From Coffea arabica (Eukaryota > Streptophyta > Magnoliopsida > Gentianales > Rubiaceae): DNA of 64,000 nt. Of the stretch, positions 40,211-52,068 are shown piece by piece (within the stretch, counting starts at the first letter, position 1; each line of letters begins with the position of its first letter). The notes beneath the pieces are model-generated. The model was not told the origin of the DNA, did no database searches, and was given only the letters and a program-made list of their open reading frames with translations. Location: assembly GCF_036785885.1 (NCBI RefSeq), contig NC_092312.1, positions 15,952,001-16,016,000 of the forward strand, given 5' to 3'. The position numbers and the translations under genes were made by a program.

Positions 40211-40690
40211 AAGGGTAAATTATATTTTACCCCCCTGTGGTTTATCCTTTTTTTACATAACCCTCATATGGTTTCAAAAGCTATACATAACCTCCTCATG
40301 GCTTGGATTAAAGTGTCAAAGTAACGGAAATAGTCACTCGTCACGGAACTTCTAAAAATGTCGAAATTACCCTTATAAATACATGACACATTAACCCCCT
40401 ATGATTTTTATATTTTATCATATAACCCCCTTATGGTTTAATACTTTACCATATAACCCCCTTATGATTTTCAAAATATACACATAACCCCCCTTGGTTA
40501 ATACATAAATTTCAACCTTACATAAGGCTATTTTTGACATTTTAGGTGACGCCGTTACGAGTGACTATTTCCGTTACTTTGACATTTTAATCCAAACCAT
40601 AAGGGGGTTATGTATAACTTTTGAAACTATAGGGGGGTTATGTGAAAAACGCTAAACCACAGGGGGGTAAAGTAGAATTTGCCCTTATAT
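40211..40690. mobile_element. Foldback MITE, about 480 bp
   Basis: Long, nearly perfect arms: the left starts AAGGGTAAATTATATTTTAC, with CCCCCCTGTGGTTTA next; the right, read on the opposite strand, starts AAGGGCAAATTCTACTTTAC, with CCCCCCTGTGGTTTA next. Further in, both arms share AAAGTAACGGAAATAGTCAC. The pairing covers about 150 bp on each side, and a spacer contains further degenerate CATATAACCCCC repeats. A flanking ATATA on each side could be the target duplication. There is no coding capacity. Confidence 0.8.
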
Positions 40691-40904
40691 AAATCAGAAA
40701 GGGGGAAATTGTAATTAATCCCTTTTTATGCCCATAATTGACAACGGACAGTTTCTTCCTGTTGTCTTACCCTCAACTAATTCTTTAATTGCATCTTATT
40801 GATTCTTTTGGTCCCTAATTAACCTTAGCTAATATCATCTTTAAATTAACGATGAAAAGTTGATAAGATCAAATTTAATACGTACTTCCACGTGATGTCA
40901 GGCA

Positions 40905-41440
40905 AGAGGGAAATGGTATTACAAAAAACATTTAAATTGTAATAAATAAGTATAATTATGATACAGTTAGAAGATCTAATAGTTGCAACGTGTAATTTTT
41001 TAATTCACATTTTGATCCTTGTAAACAAATGGCATTGAGCCTTTCCGCCTAAGCTCTTTGGACCGAAGTGTAAAAAAAGTAAAATAAGATGATAATGGAT
41101 AGAAATTGTTTTTTCCCCTTTTGTAGGAAAAAGTTTAGAAGAAGAGGAATGCCATACCATTTCAAACGCTGAAAGTTCAAATATTAGTGTATCTCCATGA
41201 GACGTTAGGCGGAAGGAAAATGGTTAGACAAAGGTCATTTAAATTGTAATAAATAAGTATAATGACGATTAAGTTAGAAGATCTAATAGTCGCAACATGT
41301 AATTTTTTTTATTCAAATTTTGATCCTTATAGACAATTGCTATTGAGCCTTTTCACCAAAGCCCTTAGGACCCATAATGTAAATGTGAAAAAAAGGATAA
41401 AAATTGGATTTTTTTTCTTTTTGTAGGAAAAAAGTTTAGA
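40905..41440. repeat. Diverged tandem duplication, period about 306 bp
   Basis: Two copies share CATTTAAATTGTAATAAATA, then GTTAGAAGATCTAATAGT, CAACRTGTAATTTTTT and ATTGAGCCTTTYC at the same spacing, offset by about 306 bp (first near 40928, second near 41239). The unit has no coding sign. Identity is moderate, so the duplication is not recent. Confidence 0.65.
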
Positions 41441-42659
41441 AGGAGAGGACCGTTATATTGTTATGTCATTTTCAAGGGCATAGCAAACTATCAATGTATT
41501 TTTTTCAAAAAATTATAGTAATTTTTACATATTCCATATAAATAAAACTTATAATGATTCTTACATATTTTCTAATAATGAAAGACTTATAATGGATTTA
41601 AATGAATTTGGGGGCGGGGGTAGGGTGAACAAGCCTTATTAATGTACTTGGCCAAAAAAAAGGGGAATTGACATCACTAATGAACAATGAAGATAAGCCT
41701 GTTGTTTCTCAAGAACCTGAAGTAGATGGCTGTTCTTATGCATCATTTGATTAGAATAGAGACCCCTCCTATCTTTTGTCTCCAAAGTTTCAACAACCCC
41801 GTGTTACCACCAGCCCACCAACCAACAGACTAACTTTTTCTTCAATTTCTATGTGTCTGTCTAGTGTATGTACCTAACTAATTTTTTCATGTTGGAAGAG
41901 GATGACTTCTTAGCAATCCCACTTTCCTACTTACTCGAAGTTTTTTTAGGGGTAGGGGGGCCTTACACGTAATACCCAAATATTAATATCTATCACTCTA
42001 CTGGGATTACGATTTTTTGTATTGTACATTTTCGAAACATACAAAAATTTTGATGCAACATATTCCTTATCAGCCAAAAAGGCCTAAAACCAGCCTTTTG
42101 CTTGAAATAATAATTGGAAGGAACCTCAAAAAAAAAAAACTTCAAATTCACAACTGCATAAGATTAGCAGCATCAAGCTTCGACATCATCCAGTAATAAT
42201 AAGTACTAGATACCCATCTCTGCTGATTGAAAGAATTTGAGACTCAAAATTTCTCAAATATAGCAGTAGCAAGCATCAATACCTGCTGATTACACTAATA
42301 AATAATAGTAGCTAGCATAATATCACTACAGATGTTTTCTAACGTCATTAGTTAGTTTTACAAACCAGTAAATGTCTCCAAATAAAAGCTGCAAACACAG
42401 GTCGAAACAGGGATACCCCAATTTACAAATATCAAATGCACACCTTGCAAATAAAAGTAGCCAAAAGAAGCAGAGAATTCTGCTGCATCAACTCTTCTAG
42501 CAGCTGCTTTCTCTCCTTTTCTTGATGCTGCACCAAATGAAACCCTGCAGAACATTGATGAAACTTTGTTTAACAATTCAACAACTTGAAAAGTAAGTCA
42601 ATTGTGAGACAGAAAATGGAAAGCAAGGCAAGAAGATCACACGATTAGGAAACAAATTA

Positions 42660-43996
42660 TCACGTCCAGAGGTCAACAACAACTTCATCCTCCACATCCA
42701 AATTAGGCTCATTGGCATTCACAATCTTGGATACCATCAAATCATCGAATCCCATATCAATCCTCGAGTGTTGCTTCAACAGTTGTTGCTCCGACTCATC
42801 CTCGCTAACTGAATCATCTCTCATGAACTTCTTCCATAGTTTCTGATCAGCAATTTTTTTCAATTCTGCCATTGAAGTGTTTGCCTCCTGATCATCTTGG
42901 TCCATGCCACAAGCTCCATCATCCGTGGACTTTGTTATGGTTTTAGAGCTTTGTGGTAGAATCACTCTTCTTCTCTTCATGGTCTGAAGGATTTCAAGTT
43001 CTGGTTCTTCCTCCACACGCTGAATTATCTTCTCAACTAAGGCGGGGCTGAATATTTTGGCTAAGACCTTGATCAATACTTTTGACTTAGCCTCCATTAT
43101 TTTCACATTTTTCTTGAAAGTGGCTATGCTACTCTCAAGTTTCCCCATATGATATTTTGATCTTGTGATGTCTTCCTTCAGTGCATTCATGTGATCCTCG
43201 AAAATTTTCAGCTCTGCCTCCATTGAAGGCCTCGTAGCCGTTATGTATTGTTCCCTCGGTCCTCGTCTTTTCCTGATTGTTGGATCTTCATCATTTCGCC
43301 TTCTAATGTTCATTAGCAAATGTTCCTGCCCTCTCTGAAACCATTTATTTTCGTATTCATATTGCCTCAGTCCAATCTTCCTGAATCCCTGTTAAGTTTA
43401 GAAAACAAACAATCAGAAATTAGTGGGAAATGATCCCATTTGTTGTTGAATTCGAGTCTCAACAAGGAATTTATTTGACATTCAAACTGCAAACACAAAG
43501 CATGAGCAAAAGTAGCAAGTATAAGTACAAGAAAAAGGCATTTACCTAGGTTCATGAGTTGTGATAGACATAACAAATTCTTGCAGAAACTTTCTAATTG
43601 TGATAAACAAATTATCTAACGAATACGATATCCATGCTATGAAAAAGGATTTACTCTAAAAGGTATGCAATAATCTGAAATGCATAAACTCACATAGTTG
43701 TTGAGTTGGTAGATGAAGCTTGAGAAATTGCTGTGCTTGAAATATTTTGGTAGAACCTCTGCAGCAAATTTGAGATGGTCCAGGACTATTAGGCTGGTAC
43801 CTTCAGAATTCCAGGAAATCATGTTGTTTGTCTCTGTATCCTCCACCATTTGAAAGGTCTTCATCAAGAAGGGGGGCGGAGTGAAACCACGCACTCCCTT
43901 CATGAATTCCATCTTTTCTGAGGCCTGCTTGAAGGGTAGCGAAGATGGCCTAACAATCCCACCATTTCCGGCTATTTCTCCACCACGTACTTCCAT
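42660..43996 (-). CDS. Divergent class A heat stress transcription factor
   Basis: Two exons, 43996-43694 and 43388-42660, are joined at the family's fixed intron position after QLNNY; 343 residues. The DNA-binding domain (about 40-135) starts PPPFLMKTFQMVEDTETNNMI and ends FQRGQEHLLMNIRRR. The HR-A/B coiled coil (about 157-215) is long with the class A spacing and ends in VLAKIFSPALVEKI. A basic KRRR cluster follows, and an acidic tail ends VVVDLWT, similar to an AHA activation motif. HSFs trimerise and activate heat-shock promoters in the nucleus. Oddities: the invariant arginine of the recognition helix (FVRQLN) is Tyr96, the usual DRWEF is RQYEY, and the usual VVWDP is IVLDH. The frame is intact, but binding to normal heat-shock elements is doubtful. 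The start is uncertain: in-frame ATGs also lie at 44026 and 44098. Confidence 0.85.
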
Positions 43997-45712
43997 TGTA
44001 TCTTGACAAGTTGTTTTATATTCCATGAGGTAGTAGTCAAGACAGTTTTTAAGTTTGAAGATGTTTAGATGGGCTAAACAAACTGCCCCTGCATGCAATG
44101 GCCGTTCTTAAGTAAAATTCCATCCCATCAAAAAGGTTAGTCCCACTCTGGTGAAATCATGACTCTCAATTCACTATTTTTTAATTGCCAACCTTAGCAA
44201 GAACGAGTCTAATACTGTTCTATTATTGCCTTATTCACCAAGAATATATTCCTCTTGCAACTTATTTCGTAAACAAAGCACAATCTGATTTTTATCTCCA
44301 TATTTGAGTGGCCTTGATTGTTCACCTAAGAATCAAAGTGAGGGGGAGGACAACATCATTTTTAAAGCATGTTTCTGATGTCCTTGTACTTCAAAATGAG
44401 TTGTTAATAGAAGCTGCATTAGTGTACTCTAGGCTTATATAGATCAGCAATCTACCTCGTTTATTTTTCTTTCCTTTCCAAGTATTATTCGAAAACAAGC
44501 AACTAGGATGTAGCTACGATTTGTGCCATAACCGGCCTTGTTCCTTAACGTGTCATGTAAATTAACTTTGATGCTATTACAAGATTGAAGCATTTTGGAA
44601 TCTGAGGGGAAACAAATTGAAGAAAAGAAATGAGACATATGATATGAATTTTGATCCATCTAGTCATTATTTAGTTTTAATGATGAATTGGTTGTCTTTT
44701 TCATAATCCAAAGCACATCGATGTACAATTAGGACAAGGAGGCAGGATGATAAGTGAAACTCCTGTTATTTGTTTTGGCAAATGAGTACAACTTCTGTTA
44801 GTGTGACAGAAAAAACTGCGGAAGATTAACAAACATTTCTGTATAGGAAAAGAGATAAAATCATTTATCCGTTTATAGTGATCACCTCTATTCCTAATTG
44901 ATAATGATAGATAATCATAGTTAACTGAAGAATTTGGCCTATTTCCTAGAAAATCTTGTTTCAAAATGTTTATTGCAGTGGGGGACAAACCTTGCATTTG
45001 GAACATTTTCTTGTTTGTCAAATATGAGCTTTTACAACAGTAGTAAAGCAACAAATAGAAACATGAGGATTTCTCAATTGAAAACAACTTAGTTTTTCCA
45101 AAGAGAACATGTGATACTTGCAACTACAGTGCAATACCTCTTTCCGCATAGGATACAAGCGCAAGCTTAGTAGCTTTAACACTTGAAGTAAAGTTCTGGT
45201 TTCATTTACTGGTGTTATTGTGATGAAAAATAAAACCCAGACCAGATTGTAAATAGACTAATGGAAGAAAATTTGTTCCAAATAAAAGGCACTTTGAAAC
45301 CATGTTTAGAGATCATTGCTGAGTTCAAACCTTTGCACTAGCAAGGCATCCAAACAAATTAGAAAGAAATGTAGTTCAATTGATCAAGACATCTTTTACC
45401 TTTAAAGTACACTAAAGTAATACAGGTCTCAAGAAGTCTGACAAAATCAGTAGCGAATAAATTGAAATAGTCTGATGGACAAAAGAAAAAAAAAGAAAAA
45501 AAAAGATAGAATAAAAGTTGGACATCATTTGATATCCATAGAGGGAATTGCTCCTGAATTGGTTTTGCAAGAGCTATGGCAATCCAGTGAAACACAATGA
45601 TGAGGTATCTGACATAGAATAGCAGATAAATGTGATTAAGAGAAACTAATATCTCAATTGTGAAAAGAAATTACAGGTCCAGGTAATACCAGTAAAATCA
45701 ACTCTTGAACTC
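43997..45712. other. Spacer between the two HSF genes
   Basis: The 1.7 kb contains the 5' flank of the downstream HSF gene and the 3' flank of the upstream HSF pseudogene. Open frames such as 44701-45123 (-) show no domain. No clear repeat was seen. Confidence 0.5.
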
Positions 45713-47264
45713 CTAACTCCTGGCTTTGTTACCTATCCCTTTGGCAAACTCATTCCAATCTGTCGGTCCTTCAATCAAATCCTCCAAAGGGATGACATCA
45801 TTTTGCTGAAGCTTTATTCTTTCTTCTTCAGGCACATTCTCACAGCTTATATCATCCATTAGCTGCTTCTCTGGCAATGAGTATGCTGCAGTATAGAAAT
45901 CAGAAACCATGAAAGCAGTACAATCCTCCTCCTCCTGAATAGCAATGCTCAAGTCAACATTTGAAAATATCTTTCCCGTACCCGATTGTGCCCTAAGAGA
46001 GTTTTTCCGGCTTCCATGAGATGTTTCCCCTTTATTTAGGAGCTCTACTGAGCTCTCAATGCTTTCTGCTTTGCAGCTTTTCTTATCAGAAGTTCATGGA
46101 TCGTATGCTTTACCATATTTTGTAGCTTGGATGTAATACACTGAGCTTGTTTCTCAAGGATTTCCATTTCTTTCTCTAAATTTTCTTCCATGTCTTTCAG
46201 CTTCATTGTTTCCACCTTCAACGCATCATGTTCTTGTATTAGACTTTCAAATTTCTTTTGTTCTCCAGACAAACTCAATTGTCCTTCAGTTTCTAATGGC
46301 TTACATAGATGTGCATTTTGCGTTCCTTGAATTCTTCTCTTAATTTTTTTTAGCCAACTCTTTTTCCCTTTTTGAAACCACGCATTCTGAAATTCCAATC
46401 TATCCCAATTGATCTTTTTGAACCCCCAAAATGTTATAACAGCACAAATTAGTTATGTCTCATTTTTTTCTAATTTCAAAATTCTAGTTATTCGTCCCAT
46501 GTTACTAAAGGAAAAATAGAAAGAACCATGATATCAGATCACACAGCAACAACAAAGAGGAGATTTTATAAGATATGCAGAATATGATACCTCACATACA
46601 TTTATACTAATACTGGTAAGCAAGTTCATTTGACATTCAAGTTTTCTTGCTTTGATTTGCAACTTATGCACTACAATGCACATAAGAAGAGCGAGAACTC
46701 TTAATATAACAGTAAAAAGTGCCACTTCAAAAGGAAACAATTCGCAAAAGTCACATACACTAGGCAAAACATTATTAAATAATCAAAGAAGTCTACATGA
46801 AGATGAGAAAATAGGAGACAATGCAAGTGGTATGATTGAATGATACTCACGTATGTGTTGAGTTGGCAAATGAAGCTCGAAAAGTTGTTGTGCCTGAAGT
46901 ATTTTCCAAGAACCTCAGCAGCAAACCTGTGAGGATCCCACACAACGAAGCTGGTGCCACTGGAACTCTAGGATATGATGGAATCTGTCTCAGAGTTCTT
47001 CACTATGTCATAAACCTTGAGCAAGAAGGGAGGTGGGGCTCTCACCCATGAGAATGAAGAGGATGCACCATTAGCATAACCTTGTTTCGCAAAGGGAGTT
47101 GTAGAAACTGCAGCAGCAGCTGTAACAATAGCATTGCTACTACTTTCACTAACATCAGTTTCCATTGGTATTGTTGGATTCATTCTCTCTCCCTCATTCT
47201 CACCGTTTTTCAGCTCATATTTGGTATAGTTTGTTACCTCACTTGTCTCCTGGTTTGCTTCCAT
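45713..47264 (-). pseudogene. Class A heat stress transcription factor pseudogene
   Basis: Same strand and two-exon plan as the HSF gene downstream. Exon 1 (47264-46851) encodes an N-terminal extension and a DNA-binding domain (APPPFLLKVYDIVKNSETDS to FICQLNTY). Exon 2 starts near 46425 with GFKKINWDRLEFQNAWFQKG, then a class A coiled coil and an acidic tail (DWNEFAKGIGNKARS, stop at 45713). Three lesions are visible. A TAG at 46970-46968 replaces the conserved Trp of the DSIISW motif. The intron acceptor reads TTTTGG instead of AG before GGGTTC. One base is missing near 46050, so the coiled-coil frame stops at 46045 while the tail continues in another frame. Either of the first two would abolish a normal product. 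The recognition-helix arginine is Cys here. It is probably a tandem duplicate gone to decay; fragments could still be transcribed. Confidence 0.88.
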
Positions 47265-48029
47265 AATTGGCAAGCAGATTTCTTTATTCTTTTGGAGAAA
47301 AAAAATTACAAATATTTTTTCATAATAAAAACTGTAGCAACTTGGCAACTTGATATTTGCTAATGGTAACCAACCCAATTCTTCAGGATGAACCTCTAAA
47401 AGCTTATGAATCAAAGCTTTTGTTTTGAATGCCAAACATGCACTAGTTACTATACCATTTTCTCATCCCTAATTCTATGTGAAATGTTTCGATACATTAG
47501 AAGATTGTAACTCACCTCATATTCCTTGTACACCACACCATCTTCACTTGTTACTCTATCTTGGTAAAGAAGCAGTGCTATTTGTCCTTTATATTTCGTT
47601 TTTCATCGTGATATTCCAAATGTACAAGGATAATCAGTCCGCTGTTTAGTTGTAAAAGCTACACTCTGTTCAATGATTATATATTAAAGCTCTATTTCTT
47701 CCGTGATCTAAACTGCTAAAAAGTTCTAAAATAGGTACACAAAATTTTACTTTTTTTTAAAATTATTATTTATGAAGTATTATTATTATTATTCTTTTTC
47801 TTTTCGTGGGGATGGGGGGAGGGGTGGTAGGGGTAAGATAGAAGCCCCATTCTTGACATACGGGATAGATTGTATAATTATTTAGTGCTATTGCGTGTAA
47901 CCCAAGAGGACAATATGATTAACCGAATTGAATTGAATAAAAACATTTTGTTTTCTGTTGGTGAACTTAATGCTTAATAGCCGCATTATCCCATTCTTTA
48001 ATGATAGATACTAGTACCCTGGGGGAGAA
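47265..48029. other. 5' flank of the HSF pseudogene, up to the solo LTR
   Basis: This is the former promoter region of the HSF pseudogene. The frame runs upstream of the chosen ATG to 47435, but that stretch does not look like HSF sequence. No heat-shock element array was recognised. A purine-rich G run lies at 47808-47832. The left target duplication of the LTR is at 48025-48029. Confidence 0.5.
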
Positions 48030-51000
48030 TGTGAGAACCTTGAAATATATATAAATATCGATGCATATTTCATTTGCATTTTTAATTCTTTAATAAATTA
48101 TAGCATTATAACTACTTGTTTTTAAATAAGAGTGTAAAGATAATTTTTATGTTTTAAATAATATAATTGTGCCAAAATATTAACATACTTGGTTTCGCTA
48201 TGTTAAATTAATATTTCTTGAGTTAGAGTAATTTTAATGCCTTAATATAAATTTTTCGAAATTTCGATAGCTCATTTTAATCCCTAATAAGGTTAAGTGT
48301 TAATTGGAAACTTAGCATTATAACAAAACCGATATAAGTATACTAAGTATACTTAGGACATAAAAATTTCGATAATTGAACTCTCGTAAGATTAGTACAT
48401 TATTAGGCATTCAAATTACATTTGGGGTAAATTTTGGGAATTAGATTAGAATTGAGGTCTTAGGTGGAAATTCGAAAGAAATGTGAAAAGACTAAAATAG
48501 CCTTCACAATTTCGGAAAATTACCATGCAACCACACAAAACACTTTCGGCCAACCTTAGAAATCACCAAGTCATTTCCATTCTGCCGTAGCACATTTTCC
48601 TTTCACCTCTCACACACTTCACCTCTCAACCGCGAGCCATTCTCACTATTTCTCTCCACTATCTCGCCCCACACCACCCCAAACTCCACTACACATTCCA
48701 ATTCCTGCATTGGACCGAGAGCAAGAGGAAGAGAGAGAGAGAGAGCCGTAGCCTTGGTATCATCGACGAGAAAAGAAAAGAAGGAAATCGCGAGCTGAAT
48801 CTTTTTCTGTTCTGTCCGTGAGCTAGAGGGAAGAAAGGAGAGAAACACTATGTGAGCTTCATTCCTTGCTGCACCCTCAACCAGCTGCAAACCATTCCCT
48901 AACCGCCACACCATCGCAACTGCAACACCACCAGGACCAACCATTCAGCCGCGAGCAAGCCGAGAGAAAGAGAGAAAGAATTTCAGTTCTGTCACGCGTA
49001 TAAGCTTCCAGCTGAGGTAGATTCTGGTTTTAGATTAGCTTACTAGAGGTAGACGAATTTTTTAAGGGCTTGCATGTGTTATCTAAGCACTCAGATGATG
49101 AATTAGGACACCAGAAATGTGATCATGAAGGAAAATTGAAGCTGCCGAGAGCTTGAGTTGGAAATTTCAACTTTTCAGCGGCCAATTTGTGATAATCTGA
49201 GATTAGACATGTGCTTAGCTAACTAAAACTTGGATGATTAAGCTAGTTATGGCCTTGCATGTTGAGTTTATGCGTTCGGATGATGAAATCAAAAGCACGA
49301 GAAAAATCTGGTTTGATGGAAATGGAAATTGCCATGAGTTAATTAGGAAATGCAGCTTTTAATTTGCTTTATTGTGATGATCTGAGCTTGTAATTGTGAT
49401 TAACCAACTAAAAACTAAGTGATTAAGTCTTGCATGAGGATAGTTAGATCGGTTAGGCAAGAAAAATAAAAATGAAATGAAAGCAGCTTGCATGCATGAT
49501 CATCCGAGGCTAGCTGGAAAATTTTCTGGAAAATTTGATGATTATAATTGTTGTTTGAATCTGGTTTTGAACTGGAAATCTTAATTAGCTAGCTAAATGT
49601 TTGCATGACGAATTTGAGTATCTAAAACCATGTTTCAGCCGAGGAAAAATTGGATTTATGAACACCTAAGTGTTGGAAAATTCTTGATAGCCGAGAGGTT
49701 TGAGCAGGAATTTTCAGTTTGTTTTTGGAAATTTTAACTTGTTTCTGGAATTTTTTTTCCGTGGAATATAACGGTTTAGAAATGCATGAGCAATGTGTGC
49801 TTTAAGCCTAGTAAGCCACGTAGATGTGAAACTTCTGATACGATTGATAATTTGATTTTTATTATGACTAAAATGTTGAGATGAAATTCTTGGCATTGGA
49901 ATGGATATTTTGGAATAAAAATTGCTGGAAAATATTTAATCTGTATTTGGTTACAAACAATGAGATTTTGGTTGAAATCTTGGATAAGATAGTGTTGCAA
50001 ATTTTGTCCCTGTGTTCATGTACCTGTTAGTGATTCTAAACAGTTAAATTTTTGGCTAAATTGCTATAAGAAATTATTGTTGGATGCTTGAGGCTAATGA
50101 TTGACGAAACCTTGGTCATTTGTTTTATTTTTGATCAGAAATGAATCTGTTGAAACCTAGGGCTAATGATTGACGAAACCCTAGTGATATTGCTGTTTGA
50201 AATGTGATTTTGCTATATTGGCAAATCTGAGACATAATGTGCTTGTGAATCGGAATCTGAAAAGTTCGTTTTGACCCCGTGAACATGAATATTTTCAAAT
50301 CGGGTTACGTGAATATATTTTACTCTATGTATTAAACTACAAAAATTCATCTTGTACGATCACGTGAGAAATTCGGGATTTGAAATACATTGTCGACTAG
50401 TTATTTCTTCTCCTGGCTTAAATTAGCTTTATTATTTTTAGGAAATGATTTCACTTGTTTTTAAAATCCTAGGTATTATTTTATTTTCTTTTCTTTCCTT
50501 AAAATTTGTCCCTGACTAGTTGTTTTTGAGAAACTCATTACAAACGCGAGATTTTAATAATTTTAAACAAAAGGCGTAGAAAACTTGTTCGATAAGAAAA
50601 CTCATTTGACATAAATAAGTTCTATTTGCTTCTCTAGAAAGAAAGTATTTCTTTTAAAAGAAACCATACGGAATGTTTTATCACTTTTACTAGTTTTAAT
50701 TTCAAAAGAATGGTTGAGTTACTTCGAAAAAATAAACTATTTATATACTAGAGAATCTTTTATATTTATAAACCTAGAACTTGGATAGAAAACTTATAGT
50801 TCTTAAAACTTGGTTTTCTAGGATTTAGCGAGGACGCAGATTTTGATTCCCAGCTTGGCTGGTGACTCCACTCTTGGTGAGCGTCCCTGCTTGTTCTATA
50901 CTTACGTGATTAAAGCGCTTTCTTGACTTGATATGTGACATTTGGGAAGAAAATGGTTTCTGATCCATCGAAGTGAGCGGTGTGTACTTTATCACACTAG

Positions 51001-52063
51001 TCGTTCGAGTGGTGGCTTGTTTGAAATGTTTTCATGAATACTTGCTTGCACTTGTTAATCACTAGGCAGGGGAGTGTACTACACCTTCAGGGTGAAAAGG
51101 ACTCTTACCCTGACCTGGTAATCTTGTGTTTGACGTAACGTCGTTGGATGAATTCCTCAACTAGTCCCTAATCTCGTGTTGGACGTAACGTCGTTGGATG
51201 AATTTCTCGATTAGTCCCTAATCTCGTATTGGACGTAACGTCGTTGGATGAATTTCTCGACCAGTCCCTAAGGTATACTCGAGTATTACCACTATCGTGT
51301 TTGGCGTTCGGGCCCAATAAAGGGGTATGATTGGTGGCCGGAGTTAAGAAAAATAAAAAGATCTACATGGACCTTAGGTAGTGAAAGTTGACGAAGGGTC
51401 GTCTACGGAAAATTTTGATCAAACTCGTGAAGAAATGGCTCCTGAGAGCTCATGTATCCTATCTTGTGCTGTTACACGCTTTCCTATTTGTTTACTTTAG
51501 TTGAAATCAATACGTATTATTTGTTTTATTTGATTGCATGTTTTGGGGCACCACTGAGCTATAACTCACCCCACGTTTATTTGTTTTCCTTAACAGGTCT
51601 TGGTATTTGAGAAATCTGAGCCTGCTTATATTTTTCTTATGAATGTAGTTGAACTTTATGACTTCGCTTAGCGGTTTGTAATGTATTTCGAATCAAACAA
51701 TGTACCTTTGTTTTAGGTTGCCGCTTGAAGCTGGAAAAGTGTAAACCCTAATTCTGATATCTGGTTTGTATGTATATATCTGAGTTGTATGAATTTATAT
51801 GTATTTGGGATTGTACGACTTTATTTCTTGTAAGTTACGCGTGAGGTGTCTAAGAGCCGTCGATTGGCTATCTTCAAATGCTGTTATCTCTGAAGTTAAT
51901 GTGGCCTTAACAATTGGTCTATTTTGGGAGATTCGTTAATGTAATAGTTTAAGTTATTCTTCGGAAGGTTTTGGGCTAGATTGCTTGCGTGAGTCCTGGC
52001 GAGAGTTAGGCAGACGGCCCGCCAACCCTCTGGTTCGCCTTAGGGGGAAGTGGGGTCGCCACA
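48030..52063. mobile_element. Solo LTR, 4.03 kb, of a large LTR retrotransposon
   Basis: It starts TGTGAGAACC and ends GGGGTCGCCACA, so both ends carry the TG...CA termini with TGTG/CACA symmetry. It is flanked by an identical 5-bp target duplication, GAGAA, at 48025-48029 and 52064-52068. Inside there is no gag, protease, integrase or reverse transcriptase frame, no primer-binding site or polypurine tract, and no second LTR, so recombination between two LTRs has probably removed the body. The length is unusual for a plant LTR and fits the very long LTRs of Ty3/Gypsy Tat/Ogre-type elements, but the family is inferred from length alone. It lies 0.77 kb upstream of the HSF pseudogene start. Confidence 0.85.
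51121..51270. repeat. Three 50-bp tandem repeats inside the LTR
   Basis: Three consecutive units with an exact 50-bp period each contain GACGTAACGTCGTTGGATGA (starting at 51132, 51182 and 51232), followed by ATTYCTCRAYYAGTCCCTAA. The core GACGT-A-ACGTC is an inverted repeat with two ACGT cores. The first unit has diverged slightly from the other two. Confidence 0.95.
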
Positions 52064-52068
52064 GAGAA

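Larger units (their letters stand above)
39535..42659. other. Intergenic between MCM4 and the HSF pair
   Basis: It contains the MCM4 3' UTR (an antisense open frame of 149 codons at 40023-39574 is taken as chance), an inverted-repeat element (40211-40690), a diverged tandem duplication (40905-41440) and, near the right end, the probable 3' UTR of the HSF gene on the minus strand. No other gene is seen. Confidence 0.55.

Noticed and set aside
48603-48944. 113-codon minus-strand open frame in the solo LTR
   Set aside because: It falls inside an LTR, has no gag/pol features and reflects GA/CT-rich low complexity.
51121-51270. CRISPR-like array
   Set aside because: The 50-bp period is a head-to-tail tandem repeat without unique spacers, in a plant LTR.
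48030-52063. A complete retrotransposon
   Set aside because: No second LTR, reverse transcriptase, integrase, primer-binding site or polypurine tract was seen; the structure fits a solo LTR.
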